From Streptomyces sp. HmicA12 (lineage in GTDB: Bacteria > Actinomycetota > Actinomycetes > Streptomycetales > Streptomycetaceae): a DNA stretch of 64,000 nucleotides. Positions 51,622-61,766 of the stretch are shown here, piece by piece; the stretch's first letter is position 1, and each line of letters opens with the position of its first letter. A program made the translations under genes and the position numbers. The DNA is taken from the NCBI RefSeq assembly GCF_000373565.1, contig NZ_KB891849.1:1-64000 (forward strand), in the 5' to 3' direction. Below the pieces are notes generated by a model. It did not search any database and was not told the origin of the DNA. It saw only the letters and a program-made list of their open reading frames with translations.

Positions 51622-53235
51622 TCACTCGTCCGGCCGTACGAAGACCGTCTGTCCGAAGACCACGGTCCGCAGGCAGACGGGCAGGGCGGCGCCCGGCGTC
51701 AGGTCCGGCAGGCCCGGGGTGCCGGAGCGCGGGTCGGTGGACCAGCGGGCGACCCGGTCGTCCGGGGCCTGCACGACCAGCTCGTCCGTCCGCCAGACCG
51801 CGTAGTCCGCGGGGGCGCCGGGGACGAGGACCCCCGCGTCGTCGCGGCCGACGGCCCGCCAGCCGCCCCGCGTGTGGGCCGTGAAGGCGGCGCGCACCGA
51901 GACCCGGTGCTCGGGCGTTCGGTGGAAGGCCGCGGCACGGATCGTGCCCCACGGGTCCAGCGGGGTGACCGGGCTGTCGGAGCCGAAGGCGAGCGGGACG
52001 CCCGCGCGCAGCAGGGCCGCGTACGGGTTGAGGGTGCGGGCCCGCTCCGCGCCGAGGCGGTCGGCGTACATGCCGTCCTCGCCGCCCCACAGGGCGTCGA
52101 AGGCGGGCTGCACGGACGCCGTGAGCCCGAACTCGGCGAAGGCGGCGACGGTCTCGGGGGTGAGCATCTCGGCGTGCTCGACGCGGTGCCGGGCGGCGCG
52201 CACGCGCGCGAGGCCGATCTTCTCGGCGGCGGTGCGCAGGCCGTCCACGACCGCGGTGACGGCCGCGTCGCCGATGGCGTGGAATCCGGCCTGGAGGCCC
52301 GCCTCGCTGCAGGCGACGACGTGTGCGGCGACGTCGTCGGCGGTGAGGTATCCGGTGCCGGTGTGGGCGGCGTCGGCGTACGGCTCGTGCAGGCACGCCG
52401 TGTGCGAGCCCAGGGCGCCGTCCACGAACAGGTCACCGGCGGCTCCGAGCGCGCCGAGGCCGCGGGCGCGCTCGATGTCGCGGTCCGCCCAGTAGCCGAC
52501 GACGCGGGGGCCCGCCTCGGAACGGGCGAGGTCGAGCAGGCCCGTGAAGTCGTCCTCGGAGGAGATGTCCGGGCCGCCGCACTCGTGGACCGAGCCGATG
52601 CCGAGGGACGCGGCGTGCCGGAGGGCGGCGCGCTGGGCCTCGGTGCGCTGCTGCGGGCCGACCGCGGCGAGGGCGGCGGCGCGTACGGCGTGGTGGGCGT
52701 CGCGGGTGAGGGGGCCCTCGGGGTCGTATCCGGCGCGGTCGGTGACGCCGGGGACGAGGTCGAGGAGGGCCGTGCTCACGACGGCCGAGTGCACGTCGAT
52801 GCGGGAGAGGTAGACCGGGCGGCCGCCGGTGGCCTCGTCGAGTTCGGCGCGGGTGGGCGGCCGGTCGTCGGACCAGCGGGCCGCGTCCCAGCCGTGGCCG
52901 AGGAGGATCCGGTCGGTGGGGCGGGACGTCGCGTGGTCCCGTACGAGGGTGAGGGCTTCGGCGCGGGTGCGTGCGGCGGTGAGGTCGAGGCCGGTGAGGG
53001 CCAGGCCGGTCGACGTGGTGTGCACGTGGGCGTCGGTGAACGCCGGGGTGACCAGGGCGCCGTCGAGGTCGACGACCTCGTCCACGCCGTCCGCGAACGC
53101 GTCCGCAGCGCCTTCCGAACCGACCCAGGCGACGTGACCCGCCTCCACGACCATGGCGGTCGCGAAGGGGTCGGCGGGGCTGTGGACCTCGCCGCGGCGC
53201 AGGAGGACGGTGCGGGTGCTGGGGGGCGTGCTCAT
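51622..53235 (-). CDS. Amidohydrolase family protein (YtcJ-like)
   Basis: Predicted metal-dependent hydrolase of 537 residues of the amidohydrolase superfamily, YtcJ/exoenzyme-regulatory type. Metal ligands are visible in FTDAHVHTTST (HxH), HAIGDAA, RVEHAEM and GSDSPVTPLDPW. An N-terminal beta-sandwich with LLRRGEVHSPA precedes the barrel. There is no signal peptide. The substrate cannot be read from the sequence. It is transcribed toward ppm1 and away from the Lrp-family regulator with which it may share control. Confidence 0.9.
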   Translation of the reverse strand: MSTPPSTRTVLLRRGEVHSPADPFATAMVVEAGHVAWVGSEGAADAFADGVDEVVDLDGALVTPAFTDAHVHTTSTGLALTGLDLTAARTRAEALTLVRDHATSRPTDRILLGHGWDAARWSDDRPPTRAELDEATGGRPVYLSRIDVHSAVVSTALLDLVPGVTDRAGYDPEGPLTRDAHHAVRAAALAAVGPQQRTEAQRAALRHAASLGIGSVHECGGPDISSEDDFTGLLDLARSEAGPRVVGYWADRDIERARGLGALGAAGDLFVDGALGSHTACLHEPYADAAHTGTGYLTADDVAAHVVACSEAGLQAGFHAIGDAAVTAVVDGLRTAAEKIGLARVRAARHRVEHAEMLTPETVAAFAEFGLTASVQPAFDALWGGEDGMYADRLGAERARTLNPYAALLRAGVPLAFGSDSPVTPLDPWGTIRAAAFHRTPEHRVSVRAAFTAHTRGGWRAVGRDDAGVLVPGAPADYAVWRTDELVVQAPDDRVARWSTDPRSGTPGLPDLTPGAALPVCLRTVVFGQTVFVRPDE

Positions 53236-53347
53236 GGGGACAGTTTCGCGTGTTCGGCGAGGTGGTTCCGCCTCGGGGTCCCTTTTGTCACGCGGAGACG
53301 GGGCGCGGGCGGGCGGCCGGAGCGCTCGCCCCGCGCCGGGGGCCGCG

Positions 53348-53788
53348 CTAGATACGCGGAGGGCGCGCCTCGTACGGGGTCGAGAGGACGACCGTCGTGC
53401 GGGTCGAGACCCCGGCCAGGGAGCGGACCCGGGCCAGGAGGTTCTCCAGTTCGTGCGGGGTCTCCACGCGGACCTTCAGGATGTAGTTCTCGTCTCCGGC
53501 CACGCTGTGGCACGCCTCGATCTCCGGTACGCCCGCGAGGCGTTCGGCGATGTCGTCGGGGGCACTCGGGTCGAACGGCTTCACCGAGATGAACGCGGTG
53601 AGCGGCAGGCCGACCGCCTCGGGGTCGACGACCGCCGCGTAGCCGCGGATCACGCCACGCTGTTCGAGGCGGCGCACCCGCTGGTGCACCGCGGACGTGG
53701 ACAGGCCCGTGGCCTTGCCCAGGTCGGTGTAGCTCATCCGCCCGTCCTTGACGAGCAGCTGCACAATCTGTCGGTCGAGCTCCTCCAT
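53348..53788 (-). CDS. Lrp/AsnC family transcriptional regulator
   Basis: Feast/famine regulator of 146 residues. The N-terminal helix-turn-helix (MSYTDLGKATGLSTSAVHQRVRRLE in outline) is followed by the RAM ligand domain with AFISVKPFD and CHSVAGDENYILKVRV. Such proteins bind amino acids and control metabolism or transport. The ATG at 53788 is supported by the canonical start MEELDRQIVQLL. It diverges from the gene at 54012 and lies 112 bp upstream of the amidohydrolase gene on the same strand. Confidence 0.93.
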   Translation of the reverse strand: MEELDRQIVQLLVKDGRMSYTDLGKATGLSTSAVHQRVRRLEQRGVIRGYAAVVDPEAVGLPLTAFISVKPFDPSAPDDIAERLAGVPEIEACHSVAGDENYILKVRVETPHELENLLARVRSLAGVSTRTTVVLSTPYEARPPRI

Positions 53789-54011
53789 GGCGACGAACCT
53801 ACCGGTCCCTTGATCCTCCCGGTACCGGAGAGGCCCTCTCGTTTACCGCGCTCACGGCACCTGCAATCGGCATGTGACGAAGGCCACACGCATCGGGCCG
53901 TGTCCGGGGGCTCCGCGCGATTACGCCGGTCATGGGACGGGAAGTGCTTGCTGTGGTCGAGGCCGCACCCCATGGACATCAGCGGCCGGCCCACCCGAGG
54001 GGGAGAATCCC

Positions 54012-54455
54012 ATGCAGAGTGTGAAGCGTCCCGGACGCCCTGCCACGCGCGGCAACCGCAAGCAGGCGGTCGTCGAGCCCCAGCCGGAGGGCGTCGAACC
54101 CGACGCGTTCGACGCCGACGAGCTCGACGCGTACGACACTTTCGAGATGTACCGGGTGATCTGCCCGGACTGCGCCCAGCCGATCGCGCTCCTCGCGGAC
54201 GAGGACATGCTGCCCGAGCACGCCCATGTCACCTCGCCGTGGAACCCGTTCGGGCTCTCCGTCTGCGCGGGCACCGGCCGCGCGGCCGCCGAGGCGCGCC
54301 CCGCCGACGAGTCGACGGGTACTCAGGAGCAGGACACGGCCCTTCTGTTGACGCTCCCTCAGGAGCTCGACTGGCGCACCCAGCCCTTCTCGCACGTGGG
54401 CGGCCCGGGCTCGCGCCCCATCCGGGTGCCCCAGCAGGTCCGCCGCGCCGCCTGA
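54012..54455 (+). CDS. Conserved hypothetical protein with a zinc-binding-like CPDC motif
   Basis: Soluble protein of 147 residues. YRVICPDCAQPIALL near residue 55 resembles half a zinc ribbon, followed by LPEHAHVTSPWNPFGLSVC with a His and a Cys that could complete a site. The N-terminal third is basic then strongly acidic (EPDAFDADELDAYDTF). GGGAGAATCCC precedes the ATG at 54012; the longer open frame lacks support. I do not recognise its function. Confidence 0.75.
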   Translation: MQSVKRPGRPATRGNRKQAVVEPQPEGVEPDAFDADELDAYDTFEMYRVICPDCAQPIALLADEDMLPEHAHVTSPWNPFGLSVCAGTGRAAAEARPADESTGTQEQDTALLLTLPQELDWRTQPFSHVGGPGSRPIRVPQQVRRAA

Positions 54456-54466
54456 CCCGCTCCGGC

Positions 54467-55570
54467 TCAGGACAGGCCCTCCCAGTAACCGCCCTGCACC
54501 ATGGCCCGCAGACTGCCGTGGTGCAGGATCAGCGTGTCCGGGTCCTCGGGCACCGCGACCTCGCCGAAGTGGGCCTGCCGGTAGGCGACCCTGAGCATCA
54601 CCACGGCCTGCCGCAGGGCGGCGTACAGCGTGTAGAAGTCCATGTCCCGCGGGGTGTGGCCGGTGAGTTCGGCGTAGCGCGCCTCGATCCGGTCGCGGCG
54701 CAGGAAGCCGGGCAGGCCCCGCTGGCCGAAGCTGACGGTCAGGTCCTGGAAGAAGCGGTGCAGATAGACCGTCCAGCCGAGGTCGACCTCGCGCGGGGCG
54801 AGGGCCGCCATCTCCCAGTCGAGCACGGCGGCCGGCTCGAAGCCGTCGTAGATGATGTTGCCGATACGGGCGTCGCCCCAGTTGAGGACCGCTTCGCCTT
54901 CGTGCCGCGGCCACATTTCCTCGAGGCGGTCGAAGGCGCTCTCGATCAGTGGTGAGGGGGCACGGCCCGCCACCACCCATGCGTAGTAGGCGCGTTGGGC
55001 GGTGACGTGGCGGCGCAGCGGGCTGCCGTCTCCGGGCAGGGCGAGGAACTCCGCCTCGGCCGCCGGTACGCCGTCGTGCAGCCGGGCGAGGATTCCGACG
55101 CTCGCCTCCTCCAGGCGGGCCCGCTCCTCGTCGCTCGCCGCGTGCAGCCAATTGCCCTCGTACGTGTACGGCATGACGTCGGGCGGCACGTGTCCGGTGA
55201 CGCGCTCCATGACGAAGAAGGGGGCCCCGAGCGGTCCCGGGTCCTCCTCCAGCCACAGCACGCGCGGCACCGGGATCCCGGTGCGCTCGGCGGCGAGGCG
55301 CATCGTGCGGTACTGCCGCGGCATGTCGTACACCGGGAAGATCGTGTACGCGGACGGGTCGGCCGCGAGCCGCAACGCGCAGGCCCTGACGGGCGGTTCG
55401 GGGTGTTCGATGTCGAAGAGGAGGGTCTCGCTCGACATGCCGTTGGACTCCGGGACGCTGACGTTCACCGCCTTGGCGCCGGGCAGCCGGACACCGAGCC
55501 AGGCGGTCAGGCGGCGGGCCAGTTCCTCGGGTTCACGGGTGGAGGTGCGCGGTCGGGGCGCTGTCGCCAT
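54467..55570 (-). CDS. APH-family phosphotransferase-like protein
   Basis: Aminoglycoside-phosphotransferase-fold protein of 367 residues. The catalytic loop reads LNWGDARIGNIIYDG, where the usual HGDxxxxN has Trp in place of His, and AVLDWEMAALA supplies the metal-binding Asp. AYTIFPVYDMPRQYRTMRLA lies in the N-lobe. The group includes acyl-CoA dehydrogenase-associated kinases acting on unknown small molecules; drug resistance is not implied. It is followed on the same strand, going upstream, by a gene of unknown function with a 28-bp gap, an arrangement common in actinobacteria. Confidence 0.87.
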   Translation of the reverse strand: MATAPRPRTSTREPEELARRLTAWLGVRLPGAKAVNVSVPESNGMSSETLLFDIEHPEPPVRACALRLAADPSAYTIFPVYDMPRQYRTMRLAAERTGIPVPRVLWLEEDPGPLGAPFFVMERVTGHVPPDVMPYTYEGNWLHAASDEERARLEEASVGILARLHDGVPAAEAEFLALPGDGSPLRRHVTAQRAYYAWVVAGRAPSPLIESAFDRLEEMWPRHEGEAVLNWGDARIGNIIYDGFEPAAVLDWEMAALAPREVDLGWTVYLHRFFQDLTVSFGQRGLPGFLRRDRIEARYAELTGHTPRDMDFYTLYAALRQAVVMLRVAYRQAHFGEVAVPEDPDTLILHHGSLRAMVQGGYWEGLS

Positions 55571-55598
55571 CGTCGAACTCCCTCTGCCTAAGGGTGGG

Positions 55599-56735
55599 CT
55601 ACGGACGTTCCGGGGCCGTCGAATCGAAGCCCGTGAACCCGCTCGGGTCGTGCCGGCCGAAGCTGCCGTGCTCGAAGATGCCGTGGCCGACCTGCCCGTC
55701 GAGGGTGAAGCGGGCCGCGTGGTCGATGACCCCGTAGGCGGCCAGGGGGTGGGCGGACGGGTCGGAGAGGTCGTAGCTGCGCCGGTCCGTCCAGCCCTGG
55801 CCGCGCCAGGTGCCGTGCTGCCAGTCGTCGGCCGGCGGGTAGCCCGCGCCGACCGCTAGGGGCGAGGAGGCGAGGATCTCGACGCCGAGTTCGACGGGTT
55901 TGCGGTCGACCGGGTCGATCAGGTGGATGACCGCGCTCTCGGGGTGCCGGGTCCCGGGGCGGTAGGTGATGTCGGCCTGGGGCCAGCCGAGTTGGCGGTC
56001 GCGGTGGCCCTCGCGGACGAGGGTGGCCTCGTTGAGGGTGCGGTAGCCGTCGGCGTCCTCCTGGGTGATGACCATGAGGAAGCGGTCGTCGAAGCGGACC
56101 GGGGCCCAGATCCAGTGGAAGCCCTCGGTGGGGTGGTCCTGGGCCAGCCGGCCGCCTTCCTCCCCCGGCACCGGGCGCACGCCCCAGCTCCGGTCGCGGG
56201 TGCCGGTCCAGCCGCGTACGTCGATGTCCCGGCCGCCGATCCGCAGCCGCCCGTCGACCCGGCCCGCCTGTACGAACCGCTTGCCCTCCAAGGTCAGGCG
56301 CCCGCCCCGGCGCTGGGTGTGGTGCGGCTCCCAGAGGGCGGGGAAGGCCGCTTCCCAGTTCATCTCGTACGAGAGTCCGTCGGGGTCGTCCGGGTCGGCG
56401 GCGCAGGTCAGGACGAAGCCCTTGAGCGGGCGCTCGACGTGGATGCGCAGCGGGCCGACCTCCATCCGCATCCGGTTGTCGTCGCGCAGCGCGTCCGAGG
56501 CGCGGACGGCGTGCAGGGTGTCGCCGACGCGCAGGGTGGCGTAGGCGTCGATGACACCGAGGTTCGGGTAGACGCCGAGACCGAGGATGAGCAGGAACCG
56601 GCCGGTGGGGTCGACGAGATGGAAGATGCAGCGGTCGTAGGCGTTGCGGTCACCGGTCGCCACGTGCTTCATCGAAAGCGGCACCTGGTGGACGGGATAC
56701 TCGTCGAGAGCCACGGGACGTTCGTCGTCGGCCAC
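55599..56735 (-). CDS. Conserved hypothetical beta-rich protein
   Basis: Protein of 378 residues with no signal peptide or membrane segment. The composition suggests a beta-sandwich: IFHLVDPTGRFLLILGLGVYPN, GPLRIHVERPLKGFVLTC and GWTGTRDRSWGVRP, the last two recalling lipocalin-like carotenoid hydratase folds (CrtC). The GTG at 56735 follows GGGAGGATTGCT; a start 7 codons upstream is less likely. It is in an operon with an APH-fold protein downstream. I cannot name its function; a lipid- or isoprenoid-modifying role is speculative. Confidence 0.72.
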   Translation of the reverse strand: MADDERPVALDEYPVHQVPLSMKHVATGDRNAYDRCIFHLVDPTGRFLLILGLGVYPNLGVIDAYATLRVGDTLHAVRASDALRDDNRMRMEVGPLRIHVERPLKGFVLTCAADPDDPDGLSYEMNWEAAFPALWEPHHTQRRGGRLTLEGKRFVQAGRVDGRLRIGGRDIDVRGWTGTRDRSWGVRPVPGEEGGRLAQDHPTEGFHWIWAPVRFDDRFLMVITQEDADGYRTLNEATLVREGHRDRQLGWPQADITYRPGTRHPESAVIHLIDPVDRKPVELGVEILASSPLAVGAGYPPADDWQHGTWRGQGWTDRRSYDLSDPSAHPLAAYGVIDHAARFTLDGQVGHGIFEHGSFGRHDPSGFTGFDSTAPERP

Positions 56736-56934
56736 AGCAATCCTCCCTGCGTGCACGGCAGTTGACGTCGCCCGGAGGGGTACGGCCTACCCGGCGGCGG
56801 AGTTGACGGTACGTCAGGTATCGAGCGCTGGCCAGACGTTCGACAGGGGCGGGCCCGACATGCGGTTATGTCGTGAACTGACGCCCGATTCCGTCAACAC
56901 GTGACCTTGGACGTCCCTCGAACGTTGCCCTGGC

Positions 56935-57384
56935 ATGACCCCGACGGAGACCCCGGCCTCTGCCCCCACCGGACGACGAAGGCGCATCCTCGTTCCTGTT
57001 GCCGCAGAATCGGTTCATCAGCAGCAACACCAGGAACATCAGCCCCCTCAGACACACCCGACGCACTCTGCGCACCCGGTTCACGTGACGCATGCGTCCC
57101 AGCCGACCCATCAGCCCCAGCCCGTGCACCCGGTTCCGCCGCACGCCCACCCCCGCGGAATGCCCCCCGCGCACCACCCCGACCCGCCCATCTACCGCGC
57201 GCTGATCGCGAGTTGGGCCGACCGCGGTAGGACGCTGCCGGGTCAGCACGACCCGGAGTGGGCGCGGCTCGTGGCACCCACCGTGCACACCGGACAGTTC
57301 ACCGGGCAGTTCGCCGGACAGCCCACCGGGTCGTACACCGCGCAGTTCAGCGCGACTCAGGTCCCGCGAGGTGGCGGGCGATGA
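56935..57384 (+). CDS. Histidine- and proline-rich hypothetical protein
   Basis: Possible protein of 149 residues. Residues 27-80 are almost all His, Pro, Gln and Thr (HQQQHQEHQPP, THPTHSAHPVHV, PPHAHPRGMPPAHHPDPP), which might bind metals. A more ordinary segment follows, IYRALIASWADRGRTLPGQHDPEWARL, a pattern I associate with small Streptomyces proteins. The last part repeats GQFTGQFAGQ. There is no convincing ribosome binding site, and the 3' end overlaps the opposing acyl-CoA dehydrogenase gene by 38 bp. Whether it is translated is uncertain. Confidence 0.5.
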   Translation: MTPTETPASAPTGRRRRILVPVAAESVHQQQHQEHQPPQTHPTHSAHPVHVTHASQPTHQPQPVHPVPPHAHPRGMPPAHHPDPPIYRALIASWADRGRTLPGQHDPEWARLVAPTVHTGQFTGQFAGQPTGSYTAQFSATQVPRGGGR

Positions 57385-58510
57385 CCATGCGCTGGATCTG
57401 ATTGGTGCCCTCGACGATCTGCAGCACCTTGGCCTCGCGCATCAGGCGCTCGGCCGGGAAGTCCGCGGTGTAGCCGTACCCGCCGAGGACCTGCACCGCG
57501 TCCGTGGTGACCTTCATCGCGGCGTCGGTGCACAGCAGCTTCGCCATGGCCGCCTGCTTGGAGAACGGCCTGCCCGCGTCCCGCAGCCGGGCCGCCGACA
57601 GGTACAGGGCACGACCCGCCTCGACCTGCGTGGCCATGTCCGCGAGCATGAACCGCAGGCCCTGGAAGTCGGCGATGGGGCGACCGAACTGGGACCGGCC
57701 CTTCGCGTACGACACGGCCTCGTCGAGCGCTGCCTGCGCCACGCCGATTGCGCAGGCAGCGATGCCGAGACGGCCGGAGTCGAGCGCGGAGAGGGCGATC
57801 TGGAAGCCCTGCCCCTCGTCCCCGATCCGCCGCGCGTCGGCGACGCGCACTCCGTCGAAGTGGACCTGGGCGGTGGGCGAGCCCTTCATGCCCATCTTCT
57901 TCTCGGGCACGGCGGCGCTCAGCCCTGCCGCGTCGCCCGGCACCAGGAACGCCGTGATGCCGTGCGCGCCCTCACCGCCGCTGCGGGCCAGCACCGTGTA
58001 GAAGTCGGCGACGCCGCCGTGGGTGATCCAGGCCTTGGTCCCGGTCAGCACCCAGTCGCCGCCGTCGCGCACCGCCTTCGTCCGCAGCGAGGCGGCATCC
58101 GATCCCGACGACGGCTCGGAGAGGCAGTACGCGCCGAGCAGACCGCCGCCGAGCATGTCGGGCAGATGCTCCGAACGCTGCTGCTTCGTACCGAAGTTGG
58201 CGAGGGCGTGGCAGGCCAGCGAGTGCACGCTGACCCCGAGCCCGACCGTCAGACGGGCGGCCGCGAGCTCCTCCAGGACCTGGAGGTAGACCTCGTAGGG
58301 CTGGTCGCCTCCGCCGAACTCGGAGTCGTAGGGCAGTCCGAGCAGTCCCGATTGCGACAGCAGCGTGAACGTCTCCCGCGGGAAGCGGCCGGCATCCTCC
58401 TCCTCGGCCGCGCGCGGGGCGATCTCCCGCTGTGCGATGTCACGGACCAGCCGCAGCAGATCCTGAGCTTCGTCCGTCGGCAGCTGACGCTCGACTCCTG
58501 GCTCCGGCAT
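57347..58510 (-). CDS. Acyl-CoA dehydrogenase
   Basis: Flavin-dependent dehydrogenase of 387 residues for the first step of beta-oxidation or branched-chain acyl-CoA catabolism. LSEPSSGSDAASL and WITHGG belong to the FAD/substrate-binding middle domain. AKGRSQFGRPIADFQGLRFMLADM and the C-terminal VLGGYGYTADFPAERLMREAKVLQIVEGTNQIQRMVIAR are classic ACAD signatures, including the Glu in YEGT-type position (VEGTNQ). GGGAGGAGA precedes the ATG at 58510; the longer frame upstream is noncoding. It is divergent from chiD with a 351-bp gap. Confidence 0.96.
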   Translation of the reverse strand: MPEPGVERQLPTDEAQDLLRLVRDIAQREIAPRAAEEEDAGRFPRETFTLLSQSGLLGLPYDSEFGGGDQPYEVYLQVLEELAAARLTVGLGVSVHSLACHALANFGTKQQRSEHLPDMLGGGLLGAYCLSEPSSGSDAASLRTKAVRDGGDWVLTGTKAWITHGGVADFYTVLARSGGEGAHGITAFLVPGDAAGLSAAVPEKKMGMKGSPTAQVHFDGVRVADARRIGDEGQGFQIALSALDSGRLGIAACAIGVAQAALDEAVSYAKGRSQFGRPIADFQGLRFMLADMATQVEAGRALYLSAARLRDAGRPFSKQAAMAKLLCTDAAMKVTTDAVQVLGGYGYTADFPAERLMREAKVLQIVEGTNQIQRMVIARHLAGPESR

Positions 58511-58751
58511 GGCGACGCTCTCCTCCCTGGGCGGGCGCTGCGGCGGCGTCGCGGGGTGAGGCGGCGCCGCCGGGTGGTCACTACCGAGCCGATGCTGCCC
58601 TTCCGGGTCTCGGAAGCGGCTGACCAGCGGCTGTGGCGTGTTGAGTATTCCCGATCCGGGGCCTCCCGTCACTAGTTAACGACCGCTTACTCCAAGTTTT
58701 TCGGGAGGCGGGTGCGGCAGGCGGTGCGATCGGTGTGGGAACCGGGGAGAT
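58511..58751. other. Upstream part of the acyl-CoA dehydrogenase/chiD intergenic region
   Basis: This 241-bp stretch is the left part of a 351-bp gene-free gap. It should carry the acyl-CoA dehydrogenase promoter on the minus strand. An AT-richer patch with ACTAGTTAACGACC is seen at about 58672. I see no operator here. Confidence 0.35.
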
Positions 58752-58793
58752 TGGTTCGGACCATTGACCTCACTGGTCTAGTCCTCCTACTGT
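58752..58793 (+). promoter_or_regulatory. chiD promoter with chitinase-type direct repeats and a DasR-like site
   Basis: TGGTTCGGACCA (58752-58763) and TGGTCTAGTCCT (58774-58785) form the 12-bp direct repeat typical of Streptomyces chitinase promoters. The second copy, ACTGGTCTAGTCC from 58772, also resembles a DasR dre site. The repeats flank a -35 TTGACC (58764-58769), and an 18-base spacer leads to a -10 TACTGT (58788-58793), so bound protein would block RNA polymerase. Confidence 0.78.
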
Positions 58794-58861
58794 TCCGTCC
58801 GCAGGTCCAGCACGGCAACCCCCACGTTCCCCCATGCTCCCCTCCCCCACGAGGAGACACG

Positions 58862-60103
<1,242 letters not shown>

Positions 60104-60122
60104 CGGCAGGCACAGGAGTGTC

Positions 60123-60153
60123 GGGGCGGGGTCCGGATACCGGGCCCCGCCCC
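60123..60153. terminator. Bidirectional terminator between chiD and the TetR gene
   Basis: GGGGCGGGGTCCGG (60123-60136) pairs with CCGGGCCCCGCCCC (60140-60153) with one G-T mismatch and a three-base loop, between two convergent genes. Confidence 0.82.
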
Positions 60154-60169
60154 TCCGTCACAGTCACTG

Positions 60170-60799
60170 TCACGGGCGCGGGGGCGCCGGGTACGACGGC
60201 TCGAACTCCTCGATCACGCGCAGGGTTTCTCCGAGGGTGCGGACCAACAGGGCTCTGACGGTGTCCCGTTCGGGGTCGCGGTGGCCGATCCAGTCGAGGG
60301 TGACGCCCTCCACGCTGCACAGCCAGCCGAGCAGGGCGAGGCGGACCAGGGACGGCAGTTCCGGTGCGCCGTACGCGCCCTGGGCGATGGTCGCGATCAT
60401 CGCCTCGCGCACGCCGTCCCGGATGGCCTGTACCTCGGCGTCGAAGCCGACGCCGCCCGTGATGATGGTGCGGTACGCCGCCTGGTGGTGCTCGGCGTAG
60501 CGCAGATAGCCGTCGATGGTGCGGTGCACACGGTCGACCGGCGAGAGGTCGCCGGCGGCGCTGGCCCGTTCGACGAGGTCGCCGACGGACTCCTCGATGA
60601 TCGCGAGGTAGTAGCCGCGCTTGGACGTGAAGTAGTAGTAGATCAGCCCCTTGGCGACGCCCGCGTGCCGGGCGATGTCGTCCACCGACAGTGCGTCGTA
60701 GGACGTGTCGGCGAACAACTTCCGTCCGATGGCGATGAGTTCGGCGCGGCGGGCGGCGGAACGGCCGGTGCCGCGCGCCCGCTGGTGGCTAGTGTTCAA
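60170..60799 (-). CDS. TetR-family transcriptional regulator
   Basis: Repressor of 209 residues. The N-terminal helix-turn-helix (ELIAIGRKLFADTSYDALSVDDIARHAGVAKGLIYYYFTSKRGYYLAII in outline) is standard TetR; the helical C-terminal domain would bind a small ligand. Translation probably begins at the TTG at 60799, where GGGACCGGAA gives some ribosome binding potential, because no ATG or GTG lies before the HTH. It is convergent with chiD and upstream neighbours are small membrane proteins. Its target and ligand are unknown. Confidence 0.9.
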   Translation of the reverse strand: MNTSHQRARGTGRSAARRAELIAIGRKLFADTSYDALSVDDIARHAGVAKGLIYYYFTSKRGYYLAIIEESVGDLVERASAAGDLSPVDRVHRTIDGYLRYAEHHQAAYRTIITGGVGFDAEVQAIRDGVREAMIATIAQGAYGAPELPSLVRLALLGWLCSVEGVTLDWIGHRDPERDTVRALLVRTLGETLRVIEEFEPSYPAPPRP

Positions 60800-60935
60800 T
60801 TCCGGTCCCGGTCTCCGACTCCCCTGCGGATTCCGCAGTATGGCAGTCCGCGGTGGGGCACCGGCGGCCCTCCGTGACGCGGGTCACCTCACCGTGGGCC
60901 GTGGAACGCTCACGCCGTGTCGCCCGACGGGACGG

Positions 60936-61118
60936 TCACATCCAGCCGACCTGCGTGACGAACATCGCGAGGACCACGACGAAGGTCCAGCCCAGGACGT
61001 GCTCGAGGATCTTCGGTCCCTCGTCCTTGGGGCCTCCGGTACGGGCGCGCGCGACGAGGGACGCGACGGCGGCCGACAAGGAGCCCGAGGTGGCGGAGGT
61101 GGTGGAACTGGCGGTCAT
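60936..61118 (-). CDS. Small single-pass membrane protein
   Basis: Sixty residues: a Ser/Ala/Thr-rich N-terminus, a charged middle (RTGGPKDEGPKILE) and one C-terminal helix (HVLGWTFVVVLAMFVTQVGW). The ILEHVLGWTFVVVLAMFV segment looks conserved among Streptomyces from memory. GAGCGAGACG stands just before the ATG. The function is not known. Confidence 0.65.
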   Translation of the reverse strand: MTASSTTSATSGSLSAAVASLVARARTGGPKDEGPKILEHVLGWTFVVVLAMFVTQVGWM

Positions 61119-61314
61119 GGGCGTCTCGCTCGGTTCGTGATCGGGTGCGCGATCAGGTGCCTGATCGTGGCAGGGACTCCCCCGAGCGCCCAGGTCCCCT
61201 CCGGCGCCCTTTCCACCATGCCATCGCGACGGCCCGTCGCGACCGAGACCTTGGTCACGCGCCGGCCCCGGCGGGGGTGGCCGGCCGCACGGGAGCGACG
61301 GAACGGTCAGGGGT

Positions 61315-61647
61315 TCAACGGTGGCGGCGCGGCCAGGCGAAGCGGCGGCGGATCCATACGAGCGTGCACGCGGGGAGCGCCGCCTGGACCGCGCAGGTCA
61401 GCCACAACCCGTGCACCGCGGCACCCCGTACGAGCAGCGGTGGGGCCGCGAGTGTGCCCGCTGCCGGTCCGAGGACGAACAGCACATGACCGGTGCGCGG
61501 CGGTCGAGGCCGCTGCCCGCCGAAGTCACGGAACATGAGGCGCAGCGTGAGCATGAAGACCGAGAGTCCGAGCCCCCACACCGCGACCGCGCTCCCTATG
61601 GCCAACCAGGCGTCGGCCCACAGGGCTTCTCCGTGTGTCCTCGGCAT
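61315..61647 (-). CDS. Hypothetical membrane protein
   Basis: About 110 residues with three predicted helices (DAWLAIGSAVAVWGLGLSVFMLTL, HVLFVLGPAAGTLAAPPLLV, GLWLTCAVQAALPACTLVWI) and a basic C-terminus RRRFAWPRRHR. I start at MPRTHGEAL; an upstream start at 61683 is also open. There is no strong ribosome binding site. The family is not recognised. Confidence 0.55.
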   Translation of the reverse strand: MPRTHGEALWADAWLAIGSAVAVWGLGLSVFMLTLRLMFRDFGGQRPRPPRTGHVLFVLGPAAGTLAAPPLLVRGAAVHGLWLTCAVQAALPACTLVWIRRRFAWPRRHR

Positions 61648-61766
61648 GTGCCGAGTCTCGCCGCCCGCGCGGGGCACCCGCATGAGGTCGCGTACTCATC
61701 CGTGCGCCGCGCCGGTCGCGGCGCCCCGCCGTCGTTCCGCGTCGTGGACGGCGGGGCGCGGGAGCG

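Noticed and set aside
54467..55570. Aminoglycoside resistance kinase
   Set aside because: The fold is APH-like, but the catalytic HGD is changed to WGD and the context is metabolic, so a resistance label would overreach.
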